Positions 41,633 through 51,160 of a stretch of 64,000 nt of DNA are shown here, in pieces (positions within the stretch are counted from its first letter, which is position 1; every line of letters starts with the position of its first letter). The position numbers and the translations under genes are program-made. The stretch lies in NCBI GenBank assembly GCA_017512725.1, contig JAFWEW010000031.1:1-64000 (forward strand), in the 5' to 3' direction. The notes under the pieces were generated by a model, which ran no database searches, was not told the origin of the DNA, and saw only the letters and a program-made list of their open reading frames with translations. Source of the stretch: Solobacterium sp. Its GTDB lineage: Bacteria > Bacillota_I > Bacilli_A > Erysipelotrichales > Erysipelotrichaceae.

Positions 41633-42418
41633 ATGAAACCTGTTACGAAAGAGGAACTGGTACAGGCATTTCAGGATACCGGTGCTCAAAAGGGAGAGAC
41701 CCTGATGGTACATACTTCCCTGGGTTCATTGGGATATGTATGCGGCGGGGCCCAGACGGTTATTGAAGCCCTGATCGAAACCGTTGGTAAAGAAGGGACC
41801 ATTATGATGCCCACACAGTCCTGGAAGAATCTTGATCCAGTGGATGGAGTGCACTGGACCGTGGAAGAAGAATACTGGGATATGATCCGGGAAAACTGGC
41901 CTGCTTATAACAAACGCATTACCCCGACCAATACGATGGGGGCAGTGGCAGAACTGTTCCGTATCTGGCCGGGAACATGCCGCAGTGATCATCCGGCCCG
42001 TTCTGTGGCCGCTTGGGGAAAATATGCAGAGTATCTTACAGAAGATCATGACCTGTCCAATATCTTTGGAGACGGATCTCCGATCGGAAAGCTCTATGAA
42101 CTGGATGGAAGCGTACTTCTGATCGGTGTTGGCTATGACAAGAACACTTCGCTTCATCTTGCGGATGCACGTGCAGACTACCCTGGAAAACACCTGGTAA
42201 CAGAACACAGTGCCGTGCTTGAGGACGGAAAGCGTGTCTGGAAGGAATATGAAACCCTGTATGTGGACGGAGAGGATTTCGATGCAATCGGTACGGCATT
42301 TGAAACGACCGGGAAAGTCCGTTATGGATCGCTTGGGAATGCCAGGCTGCGGCATATGCGTCAGAGGGATCTTGTAGACTTCGCAGTTCAATGGATCGAA
42401 AAAAACCGAAGGGGATGA
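41633..42418 (+). CDS. AAC(3)-family aminoglycoside N-acetyltransferase-like protein
   Basis: 261 residues, AAGGAGAC before ATG. It has the AAC(3) antibiotic-acetyltransferase pattern: LMVHTSLGSLGYVCGGAQTV, EGTIMMPTQSWKNLDPVDG, ITPTNTMGAVAELFRIWPGT, RSDHPARSVAAWGKYA (catalytic His) and LLIGVGYDKNTSLHLADA. Acetyl-CoA-dependent 3-N acetylation of aminoglycosides defines the family, but many chromosomal members in Firmicutes have unknown natural substrates, and sequence alone does not show resistance. It is not inside the IS or any integron. The gene stands alone; the following 300 bases contain no gene before the small ORF at 42716. Confidence 0.88.
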   Translation: MKPVTKEELVQAFQDTGAQKGETLMVHTSLGSLGYVCGGAQTVIEALIETVGKEGTIMMPTQSWKNLDPVDGVHWTVEEEYWDMIRENWPAYNKRITPTNTMGAVAELFRIWPGTCRSDHPARSVAAWGKYAEYLTEDHDLSNIFGDGSPIGKLYELDGSVLLIGVGYDKNTSLHLADARADYPGKHLVTEHSAVLEDGKRVWKEYETLYVDGEDFDAIGTAFETTGKVRYGSLGNARLRHMRQRDLVDFAVQWIEKNRRG

Positions 42419-42715
42419 GGGTATACAGCTGGTGTTTCAGATGACCTGCTCATGAATGAAATCGGGTGAATCAGAGTGCATATAATGCATGGAATGCCGC
42501 TGTTCATTCCGTATAATGATCTGTGATTCAGAGAATGATTCCGCATTGTTCTTTGTATCGGATATGTTCAAAGACGCGCATCCGGAATACTTCTGAGCTG
42601 TCTGAAATCCACCGGATTGCCGGATCTGCAGGTTCCCCGCACGGATAAAACACGCTGTGGGTGGATCGTTCCGGGACCGGACGTATATAGAAATGAGAAG
42701 GAAATGGAGGACGAG

Positions 42716-42838
42716 ATGATCGCTAATGCTGCAGTTACCTTCAGGCCACTACTCTGTTACTTCAGTCTGGTTCTTGAGATGATCTCAAAGAACCCGTGGG
42801 AAACCATGAAAGAGATGATACTCTGTGCGTATGCATGA
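42716..42838 (+). CDS. Possible leader peptide, 40 aa, overlapping a terminator
   Basis: ATG at 42716 has GGAGG five bases upstream. The peptide is MIANAAVTFRPLLCYFSLVL followed by EMISKNPWETMKEMILCAYA. Its last codons form the left arm of a strong terminator hairpin (42814-42853). Such an arrangement, 115 bases before the phosphorylase gene, is what attenuation would look like. It could also be a small membrane-active peptide. Expression is not shown. Confidence 0.45.
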   Translation: MIANAAVTFRPLLCYFSLVLEMISKNPWETMKEMILCAYA

Positions 42839-42853
42839 GCATCATCTTTTTTT
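42814..42853 (+). terminator. Terminator, possible attenuator before the phosphorylase operon
   Basis: GATGAT (42814-42819) pairs with ATCATC (42841-42846), followed by eight T. It lies between the AAC(3) gene and the GH94 gene and overlaps the ORF at 42716. Confidence 0.65.
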
Positions 42854-42967
42854 TACGAAGAACAGCGGTACCGGAAACCCAAAATCATACAAAAACTGAC
42901 AATCTGAGTTATGGGATAACTGCAGTGTATTACTGATAATAAAAGTGAAATCAACCGGAGGAATACT

Positions 42968-45373
42968 ATGCGCTGCGGTTACTTTAACGAAACAGAAAAT
43001 GAATATGTGATTGAACAGGTGGATCTGCCGGTCTCCTGGACAAACTATCTCGGGGTTGAAGAGATGGCGGCAGTTGTCAATCATACTGCCGGAGGCTATC
43101 TGTTCTACCGGAGTCCGGAATACCATCGGATCACCCGGTTCCGGGCAAATGCAGTACCGATGGATCGTCCCGGATTCTACATCTATCTGAGAGATGCAGA
43201 AAACAGCGATTACTGGTCCGTATCCTGGCAGCCGGTGGGGAAACCGCTGGATCAGGCAGAGTACCGGACCCGGCACGGACTTTCGTATACGGTATATGAA
43301 TGCAATTACGATCATATCCGTGCCAGCCAGAAGATGTCGGTACCGATCGGAGAAACCGCTCTGGTATGGGATGTAACGGTTACGAATACCGATGACCGTG
43401 TACGGACACTGGATCTGTTCTCCTATACGGAGTTTTCCTTTCACCATATTGCCATTGATAACCAGAACTTTCAGATGTCACTGTACTGTGCGGGCAGTTC
43501 CTATAAAGACGGAGTTATTGTCCATGATCTTTACTATGAAGAAGAGGGATATCAGTACTTTACGGGGAATTTCATACCGGATGGTTATGATGCAGTAAGA
43601 GATGCATTTCTGGGTACCTATCATACCGAAACCGATCCCCAGGCAGTACTGCTTGGAAGGTGTTCGGGATCTACAGAGCTTGGAGGCAATCACTGCGGGG
43701 CACTGCAGAAACGGCTGACCCTGAAACCAAATGAAACGGCACGTCTGCTGTTTTTCCTTGGCGAAGGCGGATATGAAGAAGGAAGAAAGATAAGGGAGAA
43801 ATATGCGGATCCCTCGGTATTGGATCAGGCATATGGAACCTTAAGACAGTACTGGAAAAACAAACAGGACTGCCTTCGCATCCATACACCGGATGAAGGC
43901 ATGAATACGATGATCAACACCTGGACGCTCTATCAGAGTGAGATCAATGTGATCTTCTCCCGGTTTGCCTCCTTTATTGAAGTGGGCGGAAGAACCGGTC
44001 TTGGCTACCGGGATACCGCACAGGATGCGATGACCGTCATTCACTCCAATCCGGAAAAATGCCGGCAGCGGATCGTGGAACTGCTGCGGGCACTTACCTC
44101 GGAAGGATACGGGATCCATCTCTTTGAGCCTTCCTGGTTCGCACCAAAACAGGAAAACAAGAAGAAACCGTTCCGTTCTCCGACCGTCATACCGGAGCCG
44201 GAAGGGAAGTCCAAAGTACATGGTATAAAGGATGCCTGTTCGGATGATGCGCTCTGGCTGATTCCTTCCATTACCGAATATGTAAAGGAAACCGGGGATG
44301 AGGGATTCCTGCTGGAAAGTTTCGGCTATTGTGACGGAGGAGAGGGAACCGTTTACGACCATATGAAGAAGATCCTGGATTTCTCGCTTCGTCAGGTCGG
44401 GGACCACGGTATCTGCAAGGGTCTGCGGGCCGACTGGAACGACTGCCTGAACCTTGGCGGAGGAGAATCTGCACTGGTATCGTTCCTGCTGTATGAAGCA
44501 CTGAACCGGTTCCTTGAGATCGCCTGCCGGCTGGACCGGAAAGCAGACATCAACCACTACAATGATGAGAAGCTGCGCCTGAAACGGGAACTCAACGAAG
44601 TTCTCTGGGACGGGAAGTGGTACCTGCGCGGGTTTACTGCCGATGGAAGAAAGATCGGTACCGATGCCAACGAAGAAGGGAAAGTACACCTGGAATCCAA
44701 TGCCTGGGCAGTACTCTCCGGATGTGCAGAACCGGAACAGGCCGAACAGGCACTGGAATCCGTAAAAAAATATCTTTCGACACCGTGGGGCATCATGCTG
44801 AATGCACCGGCATATACCAGACCGGATGATGAGATCGGCTTTGTGACAAGAGTCTATCCCGGCATCAAGGAAAACGGCTCGATCTTCTCCCACCCGAATC
44901 CATGGGTATGGGGAGCGGAGTGCCGGCTGGGACACGGCAATCAGGCAATGGAGTACTATCATGCCCTTACCCCGTATTATCAGAATGACAGGATCGAGAC
45001 TCGTTATGCGGAACCGTACAGCTACTGTCAGTTCATCAGTGGAAAAGATCATACGACCTATGGCCGTGCCCATCATCCGTTTATGACCGGATCCGGCGGC
45101 TGGAGCTATTTCAGCGCCTCCCACTACATGCTTGGGATCCGCCCGGATTTTGATAAGCTGATCGTAGATCCGTGCATTCCATCCGACTGGGAAGGCTTTG
45201 AAGCTTCCCGGATCTGGAGAGGTACCGAATACCGCATTACGGTGAAAAACCCGGACCATGTTCAGCATGGAATACAGAAGATCCTGGTGGACGGCCTGGA
45301 AACGGCTTCGATTCCTGCCCAGCCTTCGGGCAGTGTACATGAAGTAACGGTAATCATGGGAGAGAGAAGATGA
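42968..45373 (+). CDS. chbP: GH94 phosphorylase, N,N'-diacetylchitobiose phosphorylase type
   Basis: 801 residues, the same length as characterised chitobiose phosphorylases. CGGAGG precedes the ATG. GH94 features: beta-sandwich N-terminus (MRCGYFNETENEYVIEQVD), GRTGLGYRDTAQDAMTVIHS, LHLFEPSWF, GIKDACSDDALWL, LRADWNDCLNLGGGESALVS (general acid Asp492), TRVYPGIKENGSIFSHPNPW, YAEPYSYCQFISGKDHTTYG and SGGWSYFSASHYMLGIRPDF. The enzyme splits a beta-1,4 disaccharide with phosphate into a sugar and a sugar 1-phosphate. Motif similarity is closest to chitobiose phosphorylases, giving GlcNAc and GlcNAc-1-P; cellobiose cannot be excluded. It overlaps the mutase gene by four bases. Confidence 0.88.
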   Translation: MRCGYFNETENEYVIEQVDLPVSWTNYLGVEEMAAVVNHTAGGYLFYRSPEYHRITRFRANAVPMDRPGFYIYLRDAENSDYWSVSWQPVGKPLDQAEYRTRHGLSYTVYECNYDHIRASQKMSVPIGETALVWDVTVTNTDDRVRTLDLFSYTEFSFHHIAIDNQNFQMSLYCAGSSYKDGVIVHDLYYEEEGYQYFTGNFIPDGYDAVRDAFLGTYHTETDPQAVLLGRCSGSTELGGNHCGALQKRLTLKPNETARLLFFLGEGGYEEGRKIREKYADPSVLDQAYGTLRQYWKNKQDCLRIHTPDEGMNTMINTWTLYQSEINVIFSRFASFIEVGGRTGLGYRDTAQDAMTVIHSNPEKCRQRIVELLRALTSEGYGIHLFEPSWFAPKQENKKKPFRSPTVIPEPEGKSKVHGIKDACSDDALWLIPSITEYVKETGDEGFLLESFGYCDGGEGTVYDHMKKILDFSLRQVGDHGICKGLRADWNDCLNLGGGESALVSFLLYEALNRFLEIACRLDRKADINHYNDEKLRLKRELNEVLWDGKWYLRGFTADGRKIGTDANEEGKVHLESNAWAVLSGCAEPEQAEQALESVKKYLSTPWGIMLNAPAYTRPDDEIGFVTRVYPGIKENGSIFSHPNPWVWGAECRLGHGNQAMEYYHALTPYYQNDRIETRYAEPYSYCQFISGKDHTTYGRAHHPFMTGSGGWSYFSASHYMLGIRPDFDKLIVDPCIPSDWEGFEASRIWRGTEYRITVKNPDHVQHGIQKILVDGLETASIPAQPSGSVHEVTVIMGERR

Positions 45374-46782
45374 TCAAATTTGGAACAGGCGGATGGCGTG
45401 CAGTCATCGGCGATGAGTTTACAAGAGAAAACCTGCAGATCCTGGCAAAGGCAATGGCAGAGAAAATGCGTGCCGAGCTGGTCGGGGCAGAAGGCATCGT
45501 AATCGGCTATGACCGGCGCTTTCTTGCCAAAGAGGCGATGCAGTGGATGGCAGAAGTATTTGCAGAAGAAGGCATTTATACCAGACTGATGGCGAACTCC
45601 TGCCCGACGCCGCTGGTCATGTACTATGTACAGCAGAAAAACATGCATTACGGAATGATGGTTACCGCAAGCCACAACCCGGCACTCTACAACGGGGTCA
45701 AGATCTTTACGCTGGGCGGACGGGATGCGGATCTTTCACAGACCGAAGATGTGGAACGTTATATCGCAGCAGTCAGGCCTCCGGTAAAGCACATGGATTA
45801 TGAAGATGCCGTAAAGAAAGGGATGGTCGAGATCATCGATCCGATCGATGATTACATTGACTCCATTCTCGACGATATCAATACCTCCGCGATCCGCAAG
45901 GCAAATCTTCATATCGCACTGGATCCGATGTACGGCGTATCGGAACCGGCACTGAAAACCATTCTGATCACAGCCCGCTGTGATGTGGATACGCTGCACG
46001 GCAATCATGACACGCTGTTTGGGCGGCAGATGCCGGCACCCAATCCGGAAGCCATGCGCGAGCTCAGCAATTACGTGATCCGCAATCAGTGTGATATGGG
46101 TATTGCGACGGATGGTGATGCGGACCGTATCGGGATCATCGATGACAAGGGCCGTTACCTTTCGCCGAATGATGTACTGGTACTGCTTTACTGGTACCTG
46201 GTGAAATACCGCGGGATGAAGGGGCCGTGCGTGCGTAATCTCTGCACGACCCATGTTCTGGATCAGCTGGCGGAATCGTTCGGGGAGAAGTGCTATGAAG
46301 TTCCGGTCGGATTCAAGTGGATCTCGGCAAAGATGGATGAGACCCATGCGATCATCGGCGGAGAATCTTCCGGCGGTATGGCGATCCAGGGACGGATCAA
46401 AGGCAAGGACGGCATCTATGCGGCTGCACTGTTAACGGAAATGATCGCAGTGACCGGAAAACGCATTTCGGAAATCCATGACCAGATCCATGCGGCCTGC
46501 GGCAATCCGTATATGGCAGAACACAATTACCGGTTCTCGGAAGAACTGAAGGAAGAGTTCCAGAAGAAGATCCTGGAAGATAAGCTGGTGCCGGAATTTC
46601 CGTTTGAAGTGGAATCCGTATCTTATATGGATGGCTGTAAAGTCTGTTTCAAAGGCGGCGGATGGGTATCAGTACGTTTCTCCGGCACGGAACCGCTCCT
46701 GCGGGTATTCTGTGAGATGAAGGATCAGGCTTCCGCAGAGACTGTATGCAATATCTACCGGGAGTTCCTGGACATCGAATAG
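45370..46782 (+). CDS. Phosphoglucomutase/phosphomannomutase-family phosphohexomutase
   Basis: 470 residues. All four functional loops are present: IKFGTGGWRAVIGDEFT at the N-terminus, VTASHNPALYNG (phosphoserine Ser101), ATDGDADRIGIIDD (metal loop, Asp248/250/252), IIGGESSGGMAIQGRIKGKD (sugar loop) and VRFSGTEPLLRVFCE (phosphate loop). It moves phosphate between C1 and C6 of a sugar. Coupled by ATGA overlap to the phosphorylase, it should convert the sugar 1-phosphate (glucose-, or GlcNAc-1-P) to the 6-phosphate. A hairpin at 46834 follows. Confidence 0.92.
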   Translation: MIKFGTGGWRAVIGDEFTRENLQILAKAMAEKMRAELVGAEGIVIGYDRRFLAKEAMQWMAEVFAEEGIYTRLMANSCPTPLVMYYVQQKNMHYGMMVTASHNPALYNGVKIFTLGGRDADLSQTEDVERYIAAVRPPVKHMDYEDAVKKGMVEIIDPIDDYIDSILDDINTSAIRKANLHIALDPMYGVSEPALKTILITARCDVDTLHGNHDTLFGRQMPAPNPEAMRELSNYVIRNQCDMGIATDGDADRIGIIDDKGRYLSPNDVLVLLYWYLVKYRGMKGPCVRNLCTTHVLDQLAESFGEKCYEVPVGFKWISAKMDETHAIIGGESSGGMAIQGRIKGKDGIYAAALLTEMIAVTGKRISEIHDQIHAACGNPYMAEHNYRFSEELKEEFQKKILEDKLVPEFPFEVESVSYMDGCKVCFKGGGWVSVRFSGTEPLLRVFCEMKDQASAETVCNIYREFLDIE

Positions 46783-46833
46783 TGCAGCTCAAAGAAGTTG
46801 ACCTGCATAAGAAATATTGATTAATACTACATG

Positions 46834-46860
46834 CATGCCGGATGATGTCCGGCATGTATT
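46834..46860 (+). terminator. Terminator after the mutase gene
   Basis: CATGCCGGA (46834) pairs with TCCGGCATG (46848-46856) around a short loop; T-rich TATTGTAT follows. It separates the enzymes from the sensor kinase, perhaps partially. Confidence 0.55.
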
Positions 46861-46881
46861 GTATCCATGGCAGGAGTTTCT

Positions 46882-48690
46882 ATGCCGGATAGACCGCAGG
46901 AACCGCAAAGCACTGTGTTTTTGAGCCGATTCTGTCATAAGATGAGATTAACGATGAAAAAACAACGGTCACTGAAATGGTCCATGTTAAGCATGCTGGG
47001 AGTGGGCTGGCTGCTTCCGCTTCTTTTAATGACGGTCATGATCACGGGCATGGTCTCTCACAGCCTGAATGCGCAGATCACCCGTACGATCACCACAACC
47101 ATGGAAAAAGCAGCCGAGATCTGTACGCTCCGGCTCAGTGACTGTATTACCCAGTCAAAGGATATTTCCTATAACGGACAGCTCCGCAGTGTATATGAGA
47201 AGTACCTGAAAGACGGCAATGAGGCGGATCTGTATTCCAGTACCAGCAGTCTGCTGGGAGAAAAATACAAGTTTAATGAAGACTACCGGCTGACCGGCCT
47301 GTACTATACCGATATGCCGGACCGTTTTTACTTTACCGGCAGCACCTATCTTGCGGAGGGGCAGCGGTATTTTAATACCTATGGAGTAACGGCAGTCCGG
47401 GAAGCCTCTGCTGCGATTGATACCGATACGGTACTGGTCAAGGCCGGAGAGAGGGTCTATCTGGTACGGAACATCATGGATCATAACTTCCATCCGTATG
47501 CCGTGCTGTTTATGGAACTGAATGATGAGCGGATCTTTGAATCGCTCCGTTCGGTCTGGCAGTGCAGAGACTTTGAAGTGTTCTGCGGCAGGGAACTGTT
47601 ATTCCGGGAAAATGAATCCTTTATGGAAGAAACCGAGGCAGCTTCCCTGAACAACGGGGAGATCCGGATGAGCGGATCAGATCGGGTGATCCACCGGAAA
47701 GATCTCGGTTCCAATCAGATGGTTTATGCCGTGCGGTTCGACCGGGAAGCGGTGGATCAGGAACGGCGGGGACCGGTGAACCTGTTCTTATTGGTACTGC
47801 TGTTTCTCATTCCGTTAATTGCGATCCTGGTACATTTCTTCAATCAGCGGATCTCGGTACCGGTGGAAGAACTGGCAGCTGCTTCGGAAGAGATTACGAA
47901 AGGAAATTACGGAATTACGGTTCCGGTTCATCAGGAAAACGGTGAGATCTCTGATCTGGACCGGAACTTCAATGAGATGAGCCAGAAGCTGAAAGATCAG
48001 TTTGAAAAGATCTATGTGGAAGAGATCGCCCTGCGGGATGCGAATATTCATGCCCTGCAGTCCCAGATCAACCCGCACTTCTTAAACAACACCCTGGAGA
48101 TCATCAACTGGGAAGCACGCCTTGGCGGAAATGAAAAGGTCGCAGAGATGATCGAAGCACTTTCCACGATGATGAGTGCGACCCTGAACCGGGAAAAGAA
48201 AGATATCATTCCGCTGCGGGAAGAACTGGAATATGTCGATGCCTATTTATATATCATTAAGACCCGCTTCGGTGACCGCTTTGCCTGCACGACAAAGATC
48301 GAACATGAGGAGGCCCTGGATTATATGGTGCCGAGACTTATCATTCAGCCAATCGTGGAGAATGCGGTGGAACACGGCCGCAATTCTTCCGGGGAAGGAT
48401 TTGTGTCGATCGTCATTGAGGGCGGAAAAGATGCAGGAGATGATCTGCGCATTATCGTTACCAACCCGGGAGAACCTTCTGCCGAAGACATGGAACGCAT
48501 CCATGCGCTGCTGGAAGATACCGGTACGGAACCGGTCAGTGCCAGCCAGATCGGCATCCGCAATGTAAACAAACGGCTGAAAATGGTGTACAGCGAGGGA
48601 TCCGGACTGAAAATTGAACCGGATGGCCAGGGAAATACCACATCAACAATAATCGTCAAAAAGTCACAATCTCAGCAATTCAAACCGTAA
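46882..48690 (+). CDS. YesM-type sensor histidine kinase
   Basis: 602 residues from ATG 46882, which has AGGAG five bases before (46867 has none; 46954 is a fallback). One helix near residue 45 (MLGVGWLLPLLLMTVMITGM), an outside sensor (residues 70-290), a second helix (LFLLVLLFLIPLIAILVHFF), HAMP (VPVEELAAASEEITKGNYGI), then the His_kinase signature HALQSQINPHFLNNTLEII (His in QINPHF) and ATPase N-box PIVENAVEHGRN. YesM kinases pair with AraC-type response regulators to control carbohydrate uptake, as here. It senses the disaccharide or a binding protein, by inference. Confidence 0.9.
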   Translation: MPDRPQEPQSTVFLSRFCHKMRLTMKKQRSLKWSMLSMLGVGWLLPLLLMTVMITGMVSHSLNAQITRTITTTMEKAAEICTLRLSDCITQSKDISYNGQLRSVYEKYLKDGNEADLYSSTSSLLGEKYKFNEDYRLTGLYYTDMPDRFYFTGSTYLAEGQRYFNTYGVTAVREASAAIDTDTVLVKAGERVYLVRNIMDHNFHPYAVLFMELNDERIFESLRSVWQCRDFEVFCGRELLFRENESFMEETEAASLNNGEIRMSGSDRVIHRKDLGSNQMVYAVRFDREAVDQERRGPVNLFLLVLLFLIPLIAILVHFFNQRISVPVEELAAASEEITKGNYGITVPVHQENGEISDLDRNFNEMSQKLKDQFEKIYVEEIALRDANIHALQSQINPHFLNNTLEIINWEARLGGNEKVAEMIEALSTMMSATLNREKKDIIPLREELEYVDAYLYIIKTRFGDRFACTTKIEHEEALDYMVPRLIIQPIVENAVEHGRNSSGEGFVSIVIEGGKDAGDDLRIIVTNPGEPSAEDMERIHALLEDTGTEPVSASQIGIRNVNKRLKMVYSEGSGLKIEPDGQGNTTSTIIVKKSQSQQFKP

Positions 48691-48699
48691 GCGCTTTCG
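48686..48699. promoter_or_regulatory. CcpA cre-like site
   Basis: CGTAAGCGCTTTCG is close to the cre consensus TGNNARCGNTTNCA (symmetrical AAGCGCTT core). Located between the kinase gene and the binding-protein gene, it could mediate glucose repression of uptake. One or two positions differ. Confidence 0.4.
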
Positions 48700-48816
48700 A
48701 ATACTCTGAAACTGTAAATGAAGAACATGCGCAGTACTTCAGGGGATGAATGCACGAACTGATCCGCGTGCAGGTCTTCCTCAAACGAAACATTCAGTAT
48801 AACAATGGAGGGAATC

Positions 48817-50184
48817 ATGAAACGCATTTGGAATCTGGCGCTGAGCGCACTGCTGGCAGGAACACTCGCTGCCTGCGGCACCGGCACAGCAGAACCGGCA
48901 GATAATTCTGCAGACGGTTCATCTACCACTGCTGACACAACAGAATCCGTCAGCCTCAATGTCACTACCACCTTTGCCGGAGAAGACGGCAATGCACAGA
49001 ACTTCAAGAACTCCGTCGCTGCCTGGGAAAGCAAGACCGGCAACAAAGTTGTGGATACCTCCGCAACTTCCGACGAGAACTTCAAGACCAGAATCATCAC
49101 CGACTTTGAAACCGGTTCGGAACCGGATGTCCTGTTCTTCTTCAACGGCGCAGATGCCAATGATTTTGTAAAAGCAGGCAAGGTCGTATCGATCGATGAG
49201 ATCCGCAAGAGCTATCCGGAATACGCATCCAACATGGATGACGGACGTATCAGCGCATCTCCGGCCGACGGCGTGAAGTACGCAGTACCGGTCAACGGCT
49301 ACTGGGAAGCAATGTTTGTAAACAAGGAAGTTCTCGATGCGGCAGGCGTTACAATGCCGGATGAGAACACTACCTGGGAAGAGTTCCTGGATGACTGCGA
49401 GAAGATCAAGAAAGCAGGCTATGCGCCGATCGCTGCAGCACTCGGAAACATACCGCACTACTGGTGGGAATACGGCATCTTCAATCATCAGACACCGGAG
49501 AACCATCTTGAGATCCCGGGTGCCGCTGACGATACAATCGGCAAGGAATGGGTTGCCGGCCTCGAAGATGTAAAACAGCTGTATGAACTCGGCTATTTCC
49601 CGGATAACACCTTATCCGCAACCGATGATGAAACCTTCGCAATGTTCACCGATGGCAAGGCAGCGTTCCTGCTCGACGGTTCCTGGAAAGTCGGCGGCAT
49701 CGTCGCCAACTGCCAGAGCAATCCGGAAGATCCTTCCACGCTCGACACCGAAAAACTGGATCACTTCGATGTGACTTACTTCCCGGCACAGAATGCCCGC
49801 AAGACAACCGATCTGATCGGCGGTCTCTCCATGGGTTACTACATCACAAAGAAAGCCTGGGATGATCCGGCGAAGCGTGATGCGGCAGTCTCCTTCGTCG
49901 AATACATGACAAGTGATGAAGTTGTACCGCTGTTCGCACAGCATACCGCTACCGCACTCAACAACGCACCGAAAGTTGATGAAACACAGTTCAATTCACT
50001 TCAGGTCAAGGCAATCGCCATGATGTCCAAGGTCTCCAGCTTCACCGGAGCAGTACAGGATTCCTTCAGCGGCGAATGCAGAACTTCTACCTTTGACGGC
50101 ATGCCGGAACTCGTAACCGGGAAGAAGGATATTGCCGCTGCGGTTCAGGAAGGTATTGACGCCTACAAGGCAATGCAGGACTGA
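48817..50184 (+). CDS. Sugar ABC transporter substrate-binding lipoprotein
   Basis: 455 residues from the ATG at 48817 with GGAGGG upstream. Signal with lipobox LAGTLAACG, then a Thr/Ser linker. It is a family 1 (cluster B) binding protein: FAGEDGNAQNFKNSVAAWES, TDFETGSEPDVLFFFNGADA, VNGYWEAMFVNKEVLDAAGV, KAAFLLDGSWKVGG and SMGYYITKKAWDD. It captures an oligosaccharide outside the cell and hands it to the permeases encoded next. Gene position within the phosphorylase cluster suggests chitobiose or cellobiose. A cre-like site lies upstream. Confidence 0.9.
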   Translation: MKRIWNLALSALLAGTLAACGTGTAEPADNSADGSSTTADTTESVSLNVTTTFAGEDGNAQNFKNSVAAWESKTGNKVVDTSATSDENFKTRIITDFETGSEPDVLFFFNGADANDFVKAGKVVSIDEIRKSYPEYASNMDDGRISASPADGVKYAVPVNGYWEAMFVNKEVLDAAGVTMPDENTTWEEFLDDCEKIKKAGYAPIAAALGNIPHYWWEYGIFNHQTPENHLEIPGAADDTIGKEWVAGLEDVKQLYELGYFPDNTLSATDDETFAMFTDGKAAFLLDGSWKVGGIVANCQSNPEDPSTLDTEKLDHFDVTYFPAQNARKTTDLIGGLSMGYYITKKAWDDPAKRDAAVSFVEYMTSDEVVPLFAQHTATALNNAPKVDETQFNSLQVKAIAMMSKVSSFTGAVQDSFSGECRTSTFDGMPELVTGKKDIAAAVQEGIDAYKAMQD

Positions 50185-50274
50185 TCAGCCTCTGCAGTAA
50201 TCTCTCAATTAATGGGGAACCGGCTGTCTGCCAGAATCGCTACAGATGGCCGGTTTCTTTCAAAGGAGCCGAAT

Positions 50275-51159
50275 ATGCCGAATATCTACAAGAAAAAAAC
50301 ATGGCTGCCGCTGTTTCTCATACCGGCATTCGCCTTCATGGCGGTATTCCTGTATTATCCGTTCTTCATGAACATTCTGAACAGCTTTCAGTCGATTCGT
50401 ACGCTTGGGGTTCCTTCCGGTGCCTGGAATGATCCCTGGTACACCAACTATGTGAATATTCTCCACGATCCGGAGATCTGGACCAGCCTTAAGAATACCG
50501 GCCTGATGATCATCGTCACGCTGATCTTCCAGGTAGGAATTGCGCTGGTGCTGGCACTGATCGTGGATAACGTAAAACACGGAACCGGATTCTTCCGCAC
50601 CGTCTATTTCTTCCCGATCGTCATCAGTGCGACGGCGCTCGGACTATTGTTTAATCTCATCGTGCTCTATGACAAGGGCATGCTCAACCAGATGCTGGAG
50701 GCACTGGGAAAGACAACACTGACCGACTGGAAGGATGAAAGCCATGCCCTGGCAACCATGATGATCCCGGTTGCCTGGCAGTATGTGGGCTTCTACTTCG
50801 TCATCATCGAGACCGGCCTCAACAGCATCTCTTCCGAACTGTATGAATCGGCAATGATCGACGGCGCTTCCCGCTGGCAGCGGGTCCGCTATATCTCACT
50901 GCCGCTCATCCACAATGTGCTGGTGACCTGTTCCATTCTGGGCGTCACCGGTGCCCTCAAGGTATTTGACCTTCCGTGGACGATGTTCCCGAAAGGCATG
51001 CCGGTCAAAACAACCTTCCTGACCGGTACGTACATGTATTACCAGACAATGGAAGTAAAGAATGTCGACTACGGATCTGCTATCGCAGTGATGATCGTCA
51101 TACTTGGCATTGTCCTGTCACAGGTTGCCGGAGTCATCTTCCGGGAGAAGGACTACTGA
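50275..51159 (+). CDS. Sugar ABC transporter permease, MalF/UgpA type
   Basis: 294 residues from the ATG at 50275 with AAAGGAG six bases upstream. Six membrane helices (PLFLIPAFAFMAVFLYYPFF, LMIIVTLIFQVGIALVLALI, VYFFPIVISATALGLLFNLI and others) with the EAA loop ESAMIDGASRWQRVRYISLP contacting an ATPase. No ATPase gene is present; such transporters often share one (MsmK/MalK) encoded elsewhere. Next gene begins one base after its stop. Confidence 0.92.
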   Translation: MPNIYKKKTWLPLFLIPAFAFMAVFLYYPFFMNILNSFQSIRTLGVPSGAWNDPWYTNYVNILHDPEIWTSLKNTGLMIIVTLIFQVGIALVLALIVDNVKHGTGFFRTVYFFPIVISATALGLLFNLIVLYDKGMLNQMLEALGKTTLTDWKDESHALATMMIPVAWQYVGFYFVIIETGLNSISSELYESAMIDGASRWQRVRYISLPLIHNVLVTCSILGVTGALKVFDLPWTMFPKGMPVKTTFLTGTYMYYQTMEVKNVDYGSAIAVMIVILGIVLSQVAGVIFREKDY

Positions 51160-51160
51160 T

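Noticed and set aside
42617-42838. 73-codon ORF with start at 42617
   Set aside because: The internal ATG at 42716 has the only good ribosome site; the upstream part is not protein-like.
43841-45340. 499-codon minus-strand ORF
   Set aside because: Antisense shadow of the GH94 phosphorylase.
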